64,000 bases of DNA from JABDII01 sp963815325 (GTDB taxonomy: Bacteria; Gemmatimonadota; Gemmatimonadetes; Gemmatimonadales; GWC2-71-9), in contig CAWFGG010000010.1 of the NCBI GenBank assembly GCA_963815325.1, positions 62,001-126,000 of the forward strand, read 5' to 3'. Shown in pieces: positions 16,963 to 24,708 of this stretch (position 1 is its first letter; each line of letters begins with the position of its first letter). The translations under genes were made by a program, and so were the position numbers. The notes under the pieces are model-generated. The model worked only from the letters and a program-made list of their open reading frames with translations. It was not told the origin of the DNA and did no database searches.

Positions 16963-18399
16963 TCAGGGCATCCTGTCGAGGAGCTCGAGGGCATACACGA
17001 TCGGGACGCTGTAGACAATCCGCCCTCGCCCGCCCGCCTGGCTCCCGTAGACGAGACCCACCACACTCCCGTTGCGATCGAACACCGGACTCCCACTTGA
17101 TCCTTCGACGCCAAACCCGTCGAATTGGATGAGAGTGGGGAGAACCCGCGTCACGGACCCGGGTGACGCCGTCGCGGTGATGCCGACTTGTTCCCAGTCG
17201 CCCCCCATCGGGAGGTCGAAGCCCAACGGGTAGCCGATAGTCGCCACCGCGTCCCCGACCGCCACCGGCGGCTCGCGCCACTGGAGCGATGCGACCGCCG
17301 GAACGGCACCCCGCGCACGCGTCCGAAGCAGGGCGATATCGACGTCGGGGTGGACCGACACCACTTCGAGATTCAGGGCACGGGTCGAGCCCTCGAACAC
17401 AATGTCCAAGGTTTCCGCCGGTAAGCCATCGATTCCGAGGACCACGTGTTTGGTGGTCAATACCAGACCCTCGATCCGGTCCGACCTGATGCCGAACCCC
17501 GTGCCCGTGACCCGTGTGCCATCGGGGAACGCGGCGAGCACGATCCCAACCGCCGCCTGGTTGGCCTTCGCGATCGCTTCCAGGTCCAGCGCGGCGGCCA
17601 GCGTAAGCTGCCGCTGGAGCGCGAGAGCATCCTCGAGCCGGCGACGGAGCAGCATGACATCTTCCGGGTCCTGGTCCGGCCGGCTCACGGAGTCGCGCAG
17701 CCGAGCGGCCTCCGTCTGGACCGAGTCGAATCGGCCGCGGAGCGTTTCCATGGTGATCGACAGCGATCCCATCTCCTCCATGAGGCTATCGGCGCGGGTC
17801 AAGAAGGTCTGGCGATCGGCCTCGAAGCGCGCATTCTGGCTGACGCGCTGCCATACCAAGGCGGACACCGACAACGCCGCAACGGCGGCGGCCGCATACG
17901 TCACGCGGCGCAGCGGGGCCGTCTGGCGCGCGACTTCGGCACGAATGCGCGTTTGCGTTCCCGGGGTCGGGCGCCACCGGGGGAGCGGGTATGATGGTGC
18001 CGCGTGTCCCGGGCGCGTGGGTGAGCGCGGGCGCATTCGCACCGGAGGGACGGCTAGTCGGACGCTTCCAGGGTGGTGGTCCGCGGGCTCTCGCACGATC
18101 TCGAAGCTGACGCGCGGGCCTCTCGCGCCGAATTGGATGACGTCCTCGTCGGCCAGCAAGTGGTCGGCCGTGAGACGGACACCATTGACGAACGTTCCGT
18201 TGGCGCTACCCGCGTCCCGTAAGACGAAAAAGCTGCCTCGTTGAAAGATGGTCGCGTGATGACTCGAGACCTGGAGCTCCGATTCGAAATGGAAGCGGAG
18301 ATCGGAAGACGGCTGGCGGCCCACGCTGAGATATGCACCGTCCAACGTCGTGCTCTCGCCCGAGTGGCCACCGGAGAGAAACGTGAAGCGGGCGCGCAT
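16963..18399 (-). CDS. FHA-domain, membrane-anchored trypsin-like serine protease
   Basis: The protein (478 residues from ATG 18399) joins a cytoplasmic phosphothreonine-binding FHA domain (about 1-95; core motifs SVGRQPSSD, SSHHATI, DAGSANGTFVNG) to one membrane helix near residues 150-170 (ending VSALVWQ). A coiled coil (180-260) and a C-terminal trypsin-like protease follow. Triad candidates are His in LTTKHVVLG, Asp in HPDVDIALLRT and Ser in GVEGSSGSPVFD. The layout suggests that phosphorylation sensed inside controls proteolysis outside the inner membrane. Its ATG shares one base with the stop of the PP2C gene upstream, so kinase-signalling genes are translated together. Confidence 0.9.
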   Translation of the reverse strand: MRARFTFLSGGHSGESTTLDGAYLSVGRQPSSDLRFHFESELQVSSHHATIFQRGSFFVLRDAGSANGTFVNGVRLTADHLLADEDVIQFGARGPRVSFEIVREPADHHPGSVRLAVPPVRMRPRSPTRPGHAAPSYPLPRWRPTPGTQTRIRAEVARQTAPLRRVTYAAAAVAALSVSALVWQRVSQNARFEADRQTFLTRADSLMEEMGSLSITMETLRGRFDSVQTEAARLRDSVSRPDQDPEDVMLLRRRLEDALALQRQLTLAAALDLEAIAKANQAAVGIVLAAFPDGTRVTGTGFGIRSDRIEGLVLTTKHVVLGIDGLPAETLDIVFEGSTRALNLEVVSVHPDVDIALLRTRARGAVPAVASLQWREPPVAVGDAVATIGYPLGFDLPMGGDWEQVGITATASPGSVTRVLPTLIQFDGFGVEGSSGSPVFDRNGSVVGLVYGSQAGGRGRIVYSVPIVYALELLDRMP

Positions 18400-19445
18400 T
18401 ATCGGAGAACCAGCAGCACGATGGCGATCAGGGCCAAGATGAGACCGACCCACATAAACGAAATCGCCGAACGACGCGGGCTGAGCACCGGCTCGGGCTC
18501 GTCGATCACGGCGGGATGCTCCTCGGTCTCGATGTCGTCCTCGCCTTCCAGCTCGAAGACTTTTCGCCCCGCTGGGGATCCCTCATCCGCCGCGGGCAGA
18601 CCCTCCCCGCTCAAACGCGCCACGACGACCGTGATGTTGTCGGGCCCGCCGCGCTCGTTGGCTCGCTCGATCAGGGTTGTGCACGCCTGGGCCAGGTCAG
18701 GATGCACTGCGATGACTTCCGCTATCTCTTCAGGCTTGACTTGTCCGCTCAACCCGTCGGAGCACAACACGAGCGTGTCCTCGCGCCGCAGGTCCTGATA
18801 CGTGAGGTCGACCGTGATGCGAGGCTCCGGTCCGAGCGCCTGAAGAATGATGTTCTTGCGCTGACTGTCTTCCGCTTCCTGCTCGGTGAGCTCGCCGGCG
18901 TCGACCAATCGCTGCATCAGGGACTGGTCCTTGGTGAGTTGGGTGGTCTGGCCACGACGGATCAGATAGGCACGGCTGTCGCCCACCTGGGCCAGATACA
19001 GGCTCTGGCCCAGAATACCGACCACCGTGGCGGTGGTGCCCATGCCACGCACGTCGGGATTCTCGCGCGCATGCGCGTGGATGCGGTGATTCGCGAGCTC
19101 CAGCGCCTCTCGCATGCGGTACGCGAAACGTTGGGCCGAGGCCTCGTTGTCCGTGGGCCACACGCTCGACATGTGCTCGTAGATGGCCTCCGCGGCCATC
19201 GCGCTCGCGAGTTCGCCTGCCGCTGCCCCGCCCATGCCGTCGGCCACGACGCAGAGCGAGCCGCGGGGACCGAGCTCATGCTCGCGAACCTCGGGTTTGA
19301 GGCTCGCTGACGGGGCGCTCAGGTTGGCTACGAGAAACGTGTCTTCGTTATGGTCGCGCGTGCGGCCCAAGTCGGTCTTGCCGAAGACCGAAACATGGAC
19401 CGCCCCCGGTGTGGGCCCAGGATCGGGATCGCGTTGGCGGGACAC
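18399..19445 (-). CDS. PP2C-type Ser/Thr protein phosphatase with C-terminal membrane anchor
   Basis: This 348-residue phosphatase removes phosphate from Ser/Thr residues and should oppose the PknB-like kinases encoded elsewhere in the window. The metal-binding PP2C motifs are present: GRTRDHNEDTF (28-37), VVADGMGGAAAGE (66-78), QVGDSRAYLIR, and LCSDGLSGQV. A Thr/Asn GGPDNITVVV motif closes the catalytic domain. The last 22 residues form one hydrophobic segment, so it is tethered to the inner membrane with the enzyme inside. The stop codon overlaps the start of the FHA-protease gene by one base. Confidence 0.95.
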   Translation of the reverse strand: MSRQRDPDPGPTPGAVHVSVFGKTDLGRTRDHNEDTFLVANLSAPSASLKPEVREHELGPRGSLCVVADGMGGAAAGELASAMAAEAIYEHMSSVWPTDNEASAQRFAYRMREALELANHRIHAHARENPDVRGMGTTATVVGILGQSLYLAQVGDSRAYLIRRGQTTQLTKDQSLMQRLVDAGELTEQEAEDSQRKNIILQALGPEPRITVDLTYQDLRREDTLVLCSDGLSGQVKPEEIAEVIAVHPDLAQACTTLIERANERGGPDNITVVVARLSGEGLPAADEGSPAGRKVFELEGEDDIETEEHPAVIDEPEPVLSPRRSAISFMWVGLILALIAIVLLVLR

Positions 19446-19843
19446 GACCTCAGCGCCTTCCGTGACCGGGAGAGTTGATTCGCATCGGAACAGCTACGCG
19501 AGTAGCGTCGGGCGCGACGGGTGGGAACTCGGCACGGAACGGAAGACCCGCCTGGTGGTCTGCGATGGTGGTGGGGACGCTATTCGATTGCACAGCCGTA
19601 GCGTAGCGACTGAGCCACCGCGAGGCTAGGCCCCGACTTCGGCCGTCCCGACCCTGCGGGTCGCCGACCGGTGGTTCCGTCCCTGTGGCTCGATTGCGCT
19701 GCACATGACCTCCGGGGCCTCGGGAGCCCGCGGCCGCTCTGGGACGGCGACCCCTGCGCCGGCGCGACAATTTAGAGCTCGCACGCCGGAGCGTCAACCT
19801 ATCACGTAGCGTAAGTCCTAGTCCTTGCTTACCTTGTGGACTC
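19446..19843. other. 398-bp intergenic region with foldable segment
   Basis: No gene with family resemblance is visible between the divergent PP2C and amidase genes; it must hold both promoters. A segment at 19612-19691 can close a 7-bp stem (GAGCCAC with GTGGCTC). Inside it is a perfect 6-bp hairpin, CGACCC-TGC-GGGTCG (19649-19663). It may be a small structured RNA, but I match it to no known family, and GC-rich DNA folds easily by chance. Confidence 0.35.
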
Positions 19844-21880
19844 ATGACCCGATCGCGTGCACTGGCGGCCCTGACTATTGTACTAGCGGGTTGCGCTTCC
19901 TCGCAATCCAAGCTGACCCCGCCTCCCGCGCTGCCGCCACTGCCGCAGGCGTCGGCGGGCCTCGCACCGGTGAGCCTGGCAGCGTCGGAGGACCGGCTCC
20001 CGCGAGTGCCGGTCGTACAGGGTCCGATTGCGCTCAGCGTGGTCTATCCCACGCTCCAGGACCGGGTGGTCGCCGGCGACTCCAGTTTCATCTTTGGCTC
20101 GACCGGCACCGGCGACGCATCGCTGACCATCAACGGGAATCCGGTGCCGGTCTGGCCGAACGGCGCCTGGCTCGCGTGGATTCCCTTTCCGCCCGACAGT
20201 GTGATGCGGTTCGAGCTCTTCGCCAAGACAGCGAATGACTCCGCCCGCCTCGAGTATGTCGCGCGCCGGAGGCCCGCCTTCATTCCTCCCCGAACGGCGC
20301 CCTGGATCGATTCCGGTTCGATCACGCCGCAGGGCGCCGTGTGGTGGCCGACCCACGAGCCGCTCCTCGTCTCGGTACGCGCGTCCGAAGGATCGGCTGT
20401 CGCCGTCAGGCTGGCGGACGGTCGACGCATTCCCCTGATGCCGGATCCCAGACTGGCCGACCTTGCCTGGGGTATCCGAGCGTTCGATCGCGACACCATG
20501 AACCTGCGGCCGCGCCTCGAGGCCGACCGCTACGTCGGATCGATCACCGGGGAGACGATCGGTGGAGACCCGGGACCGATGGTGGGTCCGGCCTCGGCTA
20601 CCGGCCGTTGTCCGCATCATCCCCCGGGGCGCGCGTGCCCGATGGCACGGCGTGATACCGCGACGCCCGTCATGCCCGTGATCGAAGTCATTCACGGTAG
20701 CGATACCGTGTCGGTCCCCTGGCCGGTGCAGATCAGGCCGCTCGATGATGCAGTGCTGGTGGAGTTCGACGACGACACCGCCAGGGTTGGCGACACCGAT
20801 AGCCTGACGGTCGGGCGCGCGGCGCCCAGTGCCACGTACCACTGGTTCTTCCCGACCGGGACGCGTGCGGCCGCCGTGGGCCGGATCAATGGCATGCTGC
20901 GCCTACGTCTTTCGCGCGGCGCCGAAGCCTGGGTTCCCGTGGAGGACGCACAGCCGCTGCCCCCGGGCCGGACCTCGCTCCACGCTCGTGTCGGGTCCAT
21001 GACACTGTTTCCGGAAGCGAGTAAGGTGACCGCCCGCATCCCGCTCAGCGATCGGGTCCCGTTTCGGGTCAGTGAGACCGAATCGGACATCATCATCAAG
21101 TTCTATGGCGCGTACGGCGACATCGACTGGATACGCTACGGTGGAACCGATCCGCTAGTCGCACGCGTCGATTGGGAGCAATCGGCGGCGGACGAGGTCA
21201 CGATCGCATTTCGGCTGGTGCAGCCGGTCTGGGGCTATCGGGCCCGATGGAACGGCAACGACCTGCTGCTCGAGATACGCCGCCCTCCCGCGATCGATCC
21301 GTCGCACCCGTTGCGCGGGCGGCTCGTGCTGGTCGACCCGGGGCATCCGCCCGCCGGGGCGACGGGCCCGACGGGGTTTCGGGAGGCCGAAGCCAATCTC
21401 TCCGTCGCGCGCCACCTGAAGGCGCTGTTGGAAGAGGACGGGGCGACGGTGGTCATGTCGCGGACCACCGATAGCGCCGCCAGCCTGTGGGAGCGGGTAG
21501 CGCTCGCCGATGCCATCGACGCCGAGCTTCTCATTTCCATCCACAACAACGCGCTGCCCGACGGGGTGAACCCGTTCACCAACAATGGCACGAGCGTATT
21601 CTACAACCACCCGCAAAGCATCCCGCTCGCATTCGCAATCCAGCGCGAGCTGGTCAGCGAGCTTGGACTGCCCAACCTCGGCGTCGGCCGTGGAGACTTG
21701 GCGCTGGTGCGACCAACCTGGATGCCGGCCGTCTTGACCGAGGGGCTCTTCATGATGCTTCCGCGACAGGAAGCCGCGCTCAGGTCCGACGAAGGACAGC
21801 GGCTCTATGCGCGGGGCGTGTTCGAGGGGATCAAAGATTTTCTGAAGGAGCGGGCCAAGGCGAACAGGCCACCCGACTAA
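19844..21880 (+). CDS. N-acetylmuramoyl-L-alanine amidase lipoprotein (AmiC/Amidase_3)
   Basis: This exported enzyme cuts the bond between MurNAc and the stem peptide in peptidoglycan. The 678-residue protein begins with a lipoprotein signal (LTIVLAGC). About 450 residues follow that I do not recognise beyond beta-rich, Asp-rich segments, possibly binding domains. The last 190 residues form the zinc amidase: LVLVDPGHPP (first zinc His, near residue 497), GFREAEANL (zinc Glu), LLISIHNNAL (second zinc His, near 566) and the catalytic Glu in VLTEGLFMM (near 632). The reaction releases peptide-free sugars that the murQ-anmK-nagZ operon 3 kb away could recycle. Confidence 0.93.
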   Translation: MTRSRALAALTIVLAGCASSQSKLTPPPALPPLPQASAGLAPVSLAASEDRLPRVPVVQGPIALSVVYPTLQDRVVAGDSSFIFGSTGTGDASLTINGNPVPVWPNGAWLAWIPFPPDSVMRFELFAKTANDSARLEYVARRRPAFIPPRTAPWIDSGSITPQGAVWWPTHEPLLVSVRASEGSAVAVRLADGRRIPLMPDPRLADLAWGIRAFDRDTMNLRPRLEADRYVGSITGETIGGDPGPMVGPASATGRCPHHPPGRACPMARRDTATPVMPVIEVIHGSDTVSVPWPVQIRPLDDAVLVEFDDDTARVGDTDSLTVGRAAPSATYHWFFPTGTRAAAVGRINGMLRLRLSRGAEAWVPVEDAQPLPPGRTSLHARVGSMTLFPEASKVTARIPLSDRVPFRVSETESDIIIKFYGAYGDIDWIRYGGTDPLVARVDWEQSAADEVTIAFRLVQPVWGYRARWNGNDLLLEIRRPPAIDPSHPLRGRLVLVDPGHPPAGATGPTGFREAEANLSVARHLKALLEEDGATVVMSRTTDSAASLWERVALADAIDAELLISIHNNALPDGVNPFTNNGTSVFYNHPQSIPLAFAIQRELVSELGLPNLGVGRGDLALVRPTWMPAVLTEGLFMMLPRQEAALRSDEGQRLYARGVFEGIKDFLKERAKANRPPD

Positions 21881-21985
21881 CCCCGGGGTACGTGGAGATC
21901 TCTCTCGCTGTATCGTCTCCATACCGGATGATGTTCACAACGCTCCATCCTAGTTTGCTCCGCCGGATCGTGCGCTGATCGAATT

Positions 21986-22243
21986 GTCGCCGGCTCCCAG
22001 TATCAAACGGACATCGATCTGGTACCCATGGAAAGCGGCGATGATGAAACGGCGCTCGAACGCCGGGTTCCGGACATCACATTGAGCTTCAGCGAACTGA
22101 CCGACGCGCCCATCGTTCGGGTAACCCGCCGAGTGGACCTGGGTGTGCTCCGAGCGGGCCAGTATCGTCTCAGGCTCCGGGTGACCGACCCATCAGCCGG
22201 TACGAGTCGGCGTCAGGACGCCACAATTGCCGTGGTCGACTGA
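21986..22243 (+). pseudogene. Remnant of a third GWxTD-type protein (C-terminal end only)
   Basis: Reading from about 21986, the frame gives VAGSQYQTDIDLVP and then, after the ATG at 22028, 71 residues ending RRQDATIAVVD. The stretch TLSFSELTDAPIVRVTRRVD and LRAGQYRLRLRVTD aligns with the C-termini of both downstream GWxTD-type proteins (for instance IVRSRRTIELGKLKAGQYTL in the first). Everything N-terminal to this, about 700 residues, is absent. It is therefore the tail of a deleted or recombined third tandem copy. A short expressed protein starting at 22028 cannot be excluded, but no ribosome binding site is evident. Confidence 0.75.
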
Positions 22244-22410
22244 CCGGAGGGCACACGGCCCGCTGCATGTGCGGCGGCGATTGTCTCAGGCGTCCCTAGT
22301 CGTGGACCCGCGAGGATCTTGGTGCTATACCTTATAGGGGTCGAACGCACGGGGCGGCCGGGTTTGCCGCTGTGGCCGAGCCCGCCAACCGTTCTGACGC
22401 GCCGCGAGAA

Positions 22411-24708
22411 ATGCCGGTACGCATGATTCATTCGAACCATCGTCACAGAATTGGCCAAGGCCTGTGTCGGGCTATTCTGCCGGGCTTCGCCGCGTTCGTG
22501 GTCGTGCTGTCCCCCGTCACGGCGCGGCCCTGCGCCGCCCAACTCCCGGACCAGCGCGAAGCGCTCGAGCAGTTCCGTGATTCCCTTGCCGCCGTGCGCG
22601 ACACGACCCAGCTTCTCGCGCTGAAGCAGGCGATGGTCCAGGTGGCCACTGACGACCGCAACAACACGCTGCTTCACCTGAAGCTCGGGTTTCTGAACCT
22701 TCGGCTGGCCAATCTCGGGGTCGCCCTGCAATACGACGATGCCGCCGCCGAGTTCGAATGGGCCACAGAGCTCGAGCCCACATGGCCCTACGGGTGGTAT
22801 GGGCTGGGCCTGGCCGAGTACGGCGTTGGCGATTCTCAGATTTCGTTCGTGACCGGCATCAAGACGATGTTCGGCAAGGACGCACTGTCGCGGTCCGCCG
22901 ACGCCTTTGCGAAGTCGGCCGAAGTCGATCCCGCGTTCTCGCTCGGCCTGGTGGAGCTGGCCCGGACCGCGCTCAAGCAGCGGGTCAACATCAAGTTGGA
23001 CGTCGCCCTCGCGGCGCTCAGGAATTCGGCTGCGACTTCCGCGGGGGCCGCGCCCCAGGTCTTGCTGGAGCGTGGCCGAGTGGAGCGGGAGGCGGGCAGT
23101 CTCGATTCTGCACTCGCCGCCTTCAATGCCTATCTCCGCGTCGGCGGCAAGCCCGGGCTCGGGCTCCTCGAAGGGGCCCGCACCAAGTGCCTGCTCGGCG
23201 CGCCGGATTGTTTCCGCGACTACCTGCATGGCGCAGCCTATGACGATCCGCCATCGGTGAGCGAGTATCGCAAAGATCTGGACTTCATCGCGACGGACGA
23301 GGATCTCAATCGGTTCGATCGGACCTGGGGCAGCCAGCGTGCCGAGTTTCTCAAGGAGTTCTGGACGACCCGGGACCGGCACGATCTGCGGCGCGACGGC
23401 GAGCGGTTGCGGGAGCATTACCGCCGCTACTTCTACGCCAGGCAGAATTTCGCGCTTGCCAGTACCAACCGGCATTACGACATCGTCGAACGCTATCGGT
23501 CCGAGAGCGAAGCCTTCGACGACCGCGGCATCATCTATATCCGCCACGGCGAACCCACGGATCGCGCATCGTATCGGGGCCGTGACGTCGAGCCGAACGA
23601 ATCGTGGCGGTACGAGCGGGCCGATGGCGACCTCATTTTCCACTTCATCGCACGTGAAGACGTGCAAGACTACAAGTTGGTCGAGAGCCTGTTCGATGTG
23701 TTGGGCAATGCGGCAACGGTGACGCTGCGTGGTACGGGTGTTTCTGGCGACCCGGTGGCGACCGAACTCCTGCTGTCGCGCGAGCGACTCTCGCCGATCT
23801 ATGGCCGGATTCAATCGTCGGGATTTGCCGGGACCAACCGGTACCAGGCCGAAGAGCGGTCACTCGGGCGAACCAGTATCGAGGTCGGGACCTCGACCGA
23901 TAGCTACGAGCTCACGTTCGCCCGGCCGCTCCGGGCCGAGACCCAGGTGCTCGCCGTCGGCCACGACGAGAACGGGCCCCAGCTGCAGCTCACGTTTGCC
24001 ATTCCGGGATCGGCACTCGAGGGAACGAAGGTCCAGCGCGGGACCCTCTATCCGGTACGGGTGCTCTTCGTTGCGCAGGACTCGGCGGGGAACGTCGTCA
24101 GCTCATGCGATACGACGCGCTTCTTCCTGGCGGGCAATCCCGTGCCCCAGCACGAGTACCTGGTCGGACGGGTGGCGGTCGATGCCCCGGCCGGCAAGCT
24201 CCGCTATCGGCTCGCGGTCCAGCACGGAGAGCATGCGGGCCTCGTGACACCGACCGATACGATCGATGTCGTGCGGGCGGACGGGACCACCTTTGCACTG
24301 AGCGACCCCGTGCTCGGAGCCAAATGGAGCACCCTCCTCTGGCTCCCGACCCCCGTAGACTCGGTGTACTTCAACCCGCAAGCGGTGTTTGCCTCGAACG
24401 ACCTTCTCGAACTCTACTACGAAGTTTATGGCCTTCCGGCGACGTCTACGTACAAGACGCAGTTGACCGTCAAGAAAGGAAGCGGAGGAGGTGGCTTTCT
24501 GGGAATCGGCAAGCTGTTCGGCGGCGGCGGCTCGGAGATCAGCATCAAGTTCGAGGAGCAGGCACCCGGCCCGATCGTGCGGAGCCGCCGCACCATCGAA
24601 CTCGGCAAGCTCAAGGCAGGGCAGTATACCCTCGAAGTCGCGGTGACCGATGCCCAGGGTCGCACCGAACGCCGGCAGCAAGCGTTCCGGGTCGTCGCCG
24701 CGCCCTAG
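22411..24708 (+). CDS. GWxTD-type exported protein, copy 1
   Basis: This is a large exported protein of unknown function, of a type found in Gemmatimonadota, Acidobacteriota and Bacteroidota. It has a signal peptide (hydrophobic core after RHRIGQGLCR, ending TARPCAAQ) and a helical TPR-like region (about 50-270; LKLGFLNLRL, AAEFEWATELEP). Next comes the region around the namesake motif, here degenerate as EAFDDRGIIYIRHGEPTDRA (near 380). A beta-rich C-terminal half ends KAGQYTLEVAVTDAQGR. Start alternatives are 22372 (GTG) and 22423 (ATG); 22411 gives a sensible signal peptide. A glycine-rich loop GSGGGGFLGIGKLFGGGG sits near residue 690. Its 3' end overlaps copy 2. Confidence 0.85.
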   Translation: MPVRMIHSNHRHRIGQGLCRAILPGFAAFVVVLSPVTARPCAAQLPDQREALEQFRDSLAAVRDTTQLLALKQAMVQVATDDRNNTLLHLKLGFLNLRLANLGVALQYDDAAAEFEWATELEPTWPYGWYGLGLAEYGVGDSQISFVTGIKTMFGKDALSRSADAFAKSAEVDPAFSLGLVELARTALKQRVNIKLDVALAALRNSAATSAGAAPQVLLERGRVEREAGSLDSALAAFNAYLRVGGKPGLGLLEGARTKCLLGAPDCFRDYLHGAAYDDPPSVSEYRKDLDFIATDEDLNRFDRTWGSQRAEFLKEFWTTRDRHDLRRDGERLREHYRRYFYARQNFALASTNRHYDIVERYRSESEAFDDRGIIYIRHGEPTDRASYRGRDVEPNESWRYERADGDLIFHFIAREDVQDYKLVESLFDVLGNAATVTLRGTGVSGDPVATELLLSRERLSPIYGRIQSSGFAGTNRYQAEERSLGRTSIEVGTSTDSYELTFARPLRAETQVLAVGHDENGPQLQLTFAIPGSALEGTKVQRGTLYPVRVLFVAQDSAGNVVSSCDTTRFFLAGNPVPQHEYLVGRVAVDAPAGKLRYRLAVQHGEHAGLVTPTDTIDVVRADGTTFALSDPVLGAKWSTLLWLPTPVDSVYFNPQAVFASNDLLELYYEVYGLPATSTYKTQLTVKKGSGGGGFLGIGKLFGGGGSEISIKFEEQAPGPIVRSRRTIELGKLKAGQYTLEVAVTDAQGRTERRQQAFRVVAAP

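Noticed and set aside
19612..19691. RNase P RNA, tmRNA or SRP RNA
   Set aside because: None of the conserved core sequences of these RNAs was found on either strand.
22213..23814. A 533-codon open frame antisense to the first GWxTD-type gene
   Set aside because: Same reasons: shadow of the coding frame, no family match.
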